From Neurospora tetraspora (taxonomy: Eukaryota > Ascomycota > Sordariomycetes > Sordariales > Sordariaceae): 64,000 nucleotides of DNA. Of the stretch, positions 62,958 through 64,000 are shown one piece after another. Position numbers and translations under genes: made by a program. Numbering within the stretch: the first letter of the stretch is position 1; each line of letters starts with the position of its first letter. Where the stretch lies: NCBI RefSeq assembly GCF_033439725.1, contig NW_026944390.1, forward strand, positions 1,054,001 to 1,118,000, read 5' to 3'. The notes beneath the pieces are model-generated. The model searched no databases, had not been told where the DNA came from, and worked only from the letters and a program-made list of their open reading frames with translations.

Positions 62958-63499
62958 CTGACCGCAAACGTCGACGCACAAGTGAATCCCCGTCTCCCTC
63001 AACCACCGACAAGCGCATCCTCACTACCTTAGCTCAACTAGCCAAGAGCCACGCCGATCAGCAAAGTCGCCTCGAACACCTTGAAAAGATGATGGCCGAC
63101 TCTGTTCGGGGCGAACACTGTCTTCCATGCCGATACGATACGGAGGAAATGGAGCACATCGTCGGTCATGTGGAAGATAAAATCGACACTGACATGGAGA
63201 ATGTGCGATTTGAGTTGGAGGACAACTTGTTTGGCGAGACGCAGCAGCTTGTGGTGGAGAAGGCGGAGGAGCAGCAGTCGCAGTTGTGGGCCGATATGCG
63301 ACAGGACTTGATGGACGAAATGCGACGGGAGATCAAGGAGGAACTGATGGAGGAGCTGAGACAGGAACTGGCGGCAGAGGTCAAAAAGGAGTTGTTCAAG
63401 GACATGGCACAGGCAATGATGACGGCGGCGTGCGGTGACGGTGGAAAGTCTGGGACGGGCATGTCACAAAGCACGCAGAGCACGGATTCTACACAATGA
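62958..63499 (+). CDS. Coiled-coil acidic protein, last exon (about 180 aa)
   Basis: Frame open from a TAA at about 62933, probably entered through an acceptor near 62956 (CCCGGCAG). It reads RGVADRKRRRTSESPSPS, a basic Ser/Pro-rich stretch that looks like a nuclear signal, then DKRILTTLAQLAKSHADQQ and, from Met 63089, CLPCRYDTEEMEHIVGHVED. A long charged coiled coil follows: MRREIKEELMEELRQELA and EVKKELFKDMAQAM. It ends in a Gly/Ser/Thr tail (TQSTDSTQ) at 63499. The upstream exon(s) were not found, so the protein is partial as described. Family unknown. Intact, with consistent codon use. Confidence 0.6.
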
Positions 63500-64000
63500 G
63501 GCAAGCCATCGGCTGGTCCGATATCCTCATCTCACGATCTCACGAATGAACATGATCTCTCCCCCCTCCCCAATATCATCTTAACTGCCCAACACTGACG
63601 TCCCTCATGTGCGTGCATACATGTTGTTGACCAAAATGGTCAACAGTCTGTCTTGACATTCGCCCCAACTGGTAAACTAACCGTGGCCGTAGAGACTTTG
63701 ACCGAAGATGACCGAGAATGACCGAAAATGACCGACCTGTCTTGCCCATTTTCACCCCAAATCAGTAACTACTCTTATCCTTCCTTCCTCCACAAATCCC
63801 TCCAAAACTCCCTAAACCCATCCTTCGTAAGCTACCTACCACCCCAAATTTATGCAAGTGATACGTAGCCGATCGAAGGACAGCTCAGGGGCTATTAGGT
63901 AGAGTGTAGTTCCCGCGTTTAGATATACCCCAATTGAATGAGAACAAACGGCAACTATTTGTAGATTGTGGATATAACAGAAACGGACATCACACCACTC
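63500..64000. other. Downstream region with 10-bp tandem repeat; no gene seen
   Basis: Contains (TGACCGAAAA)-type repeats at about 63695-63740 and pyrimidine-rich sequence. Nothing else is supported up to the window's end. Confidence 0.5.
63695..63740. repeat. Short 10-bp tandem repeat
   Basis: Four tandem units of the TGACCGARAA type (TTTGACCGAAGATGACCGAG, then AATGACCGAAAATGACCGAC). Confidence 0.8.

Overview
The window is a piece of a filamentous ascomycete (Pezizomycotina) nuclear genome. Evidence: genes with short 48-78 bp GT-AG introns and CTAAC-like branch sites, a Zn2Cys6 regulator, fungal NACHT-WD40 and TPR genes, a DUF3435-type tyrosine recombinase, Ty3/gypsy, Ty1/copia and Tad-like LINE elements, and long AT-rich tracts in which CA/TG dinucleotides are nearly absent while CG persists. 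That last pattern is the signature of repeat-induced point mutation (RIP, CpA to TpA). I cannot name the species. Almost all of the window looks like accessory, repeat-driven sequence.

Layout. 1-6.6 kb: ordinary GC content, with a 24-bp inverted repeat pair, an intact four-exon Zn2Cys6 transcription factor (1256-3606, +) and a broken small-protein gene (5.9-6.6 kb, -). 6.6-15 kb: RIP-destroyed tract holding a complete Ty3/gypsy element (6791-14299, coding on -) with two 263-bp LTRs and an AAATG target duplication. 14.7-20.9 kb: repeat copies A1 and A2, a RIP-killed coiled-coil gene and a tandem duplication. 20.6-25.9 kb: a second AT-rich tract, interrupted by an un-RIPped 396-bp solo LTR (TSD CTATT) and followed by a 52-bp minisatellite. 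26-32.6 kb: a cluster of decayed copies of two small unrecognised protein families (here A and B) that share leaders and an intron.

33.3-35.5 kb (+): a five-exon DUF3435 tyrosine recombinase, apparently intact, of the kind that mobilises Starship giant elements. After it come a broken BTB gene, a C2H2 finger ORF, repeat copies B2 and B1 (inverted partners of A2 and A1), a transthyretin/HIUase-like ORF and an intact 448-aa coiled-coil protein (40.1-41.5 kb, -). 41.7-45.9 kb: a LINE relic, then a NACHT-WD40 gene whose 5' part was removed and replaced by a 5'-truncated LINE.

47.7-50.3 kb: an intact nitrilase (-), then a nucleoside-phosphorylase fragment joined to an RNase H-like ORF (+). 51.4-57.5 kb: an intact Ty1/copia element (TSD CATGC) inside an older solo LTR (TSD CCATT), which itself lies in the last codons of a TPR gene. 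58.3-61.6 kb: a second, broken NACHT-WD40 gene flanked by inverted ~590-bp arms carrying its WD40 end. 61.6-64 kb: mostly featureless, with one coiled-coil gene at 63 kb.

The recombinase, the NLR-type genes and the transposons together fit a Starship-like or other accessory island, but no element borders could be fixed. The genes likely to make full-length products are the transcription factor, the recombinase, the 448-aa protein, the nitrilase, the copia proteins and perhaps the TTR-like, RNase H-like and terminal coiled-coil proteins.
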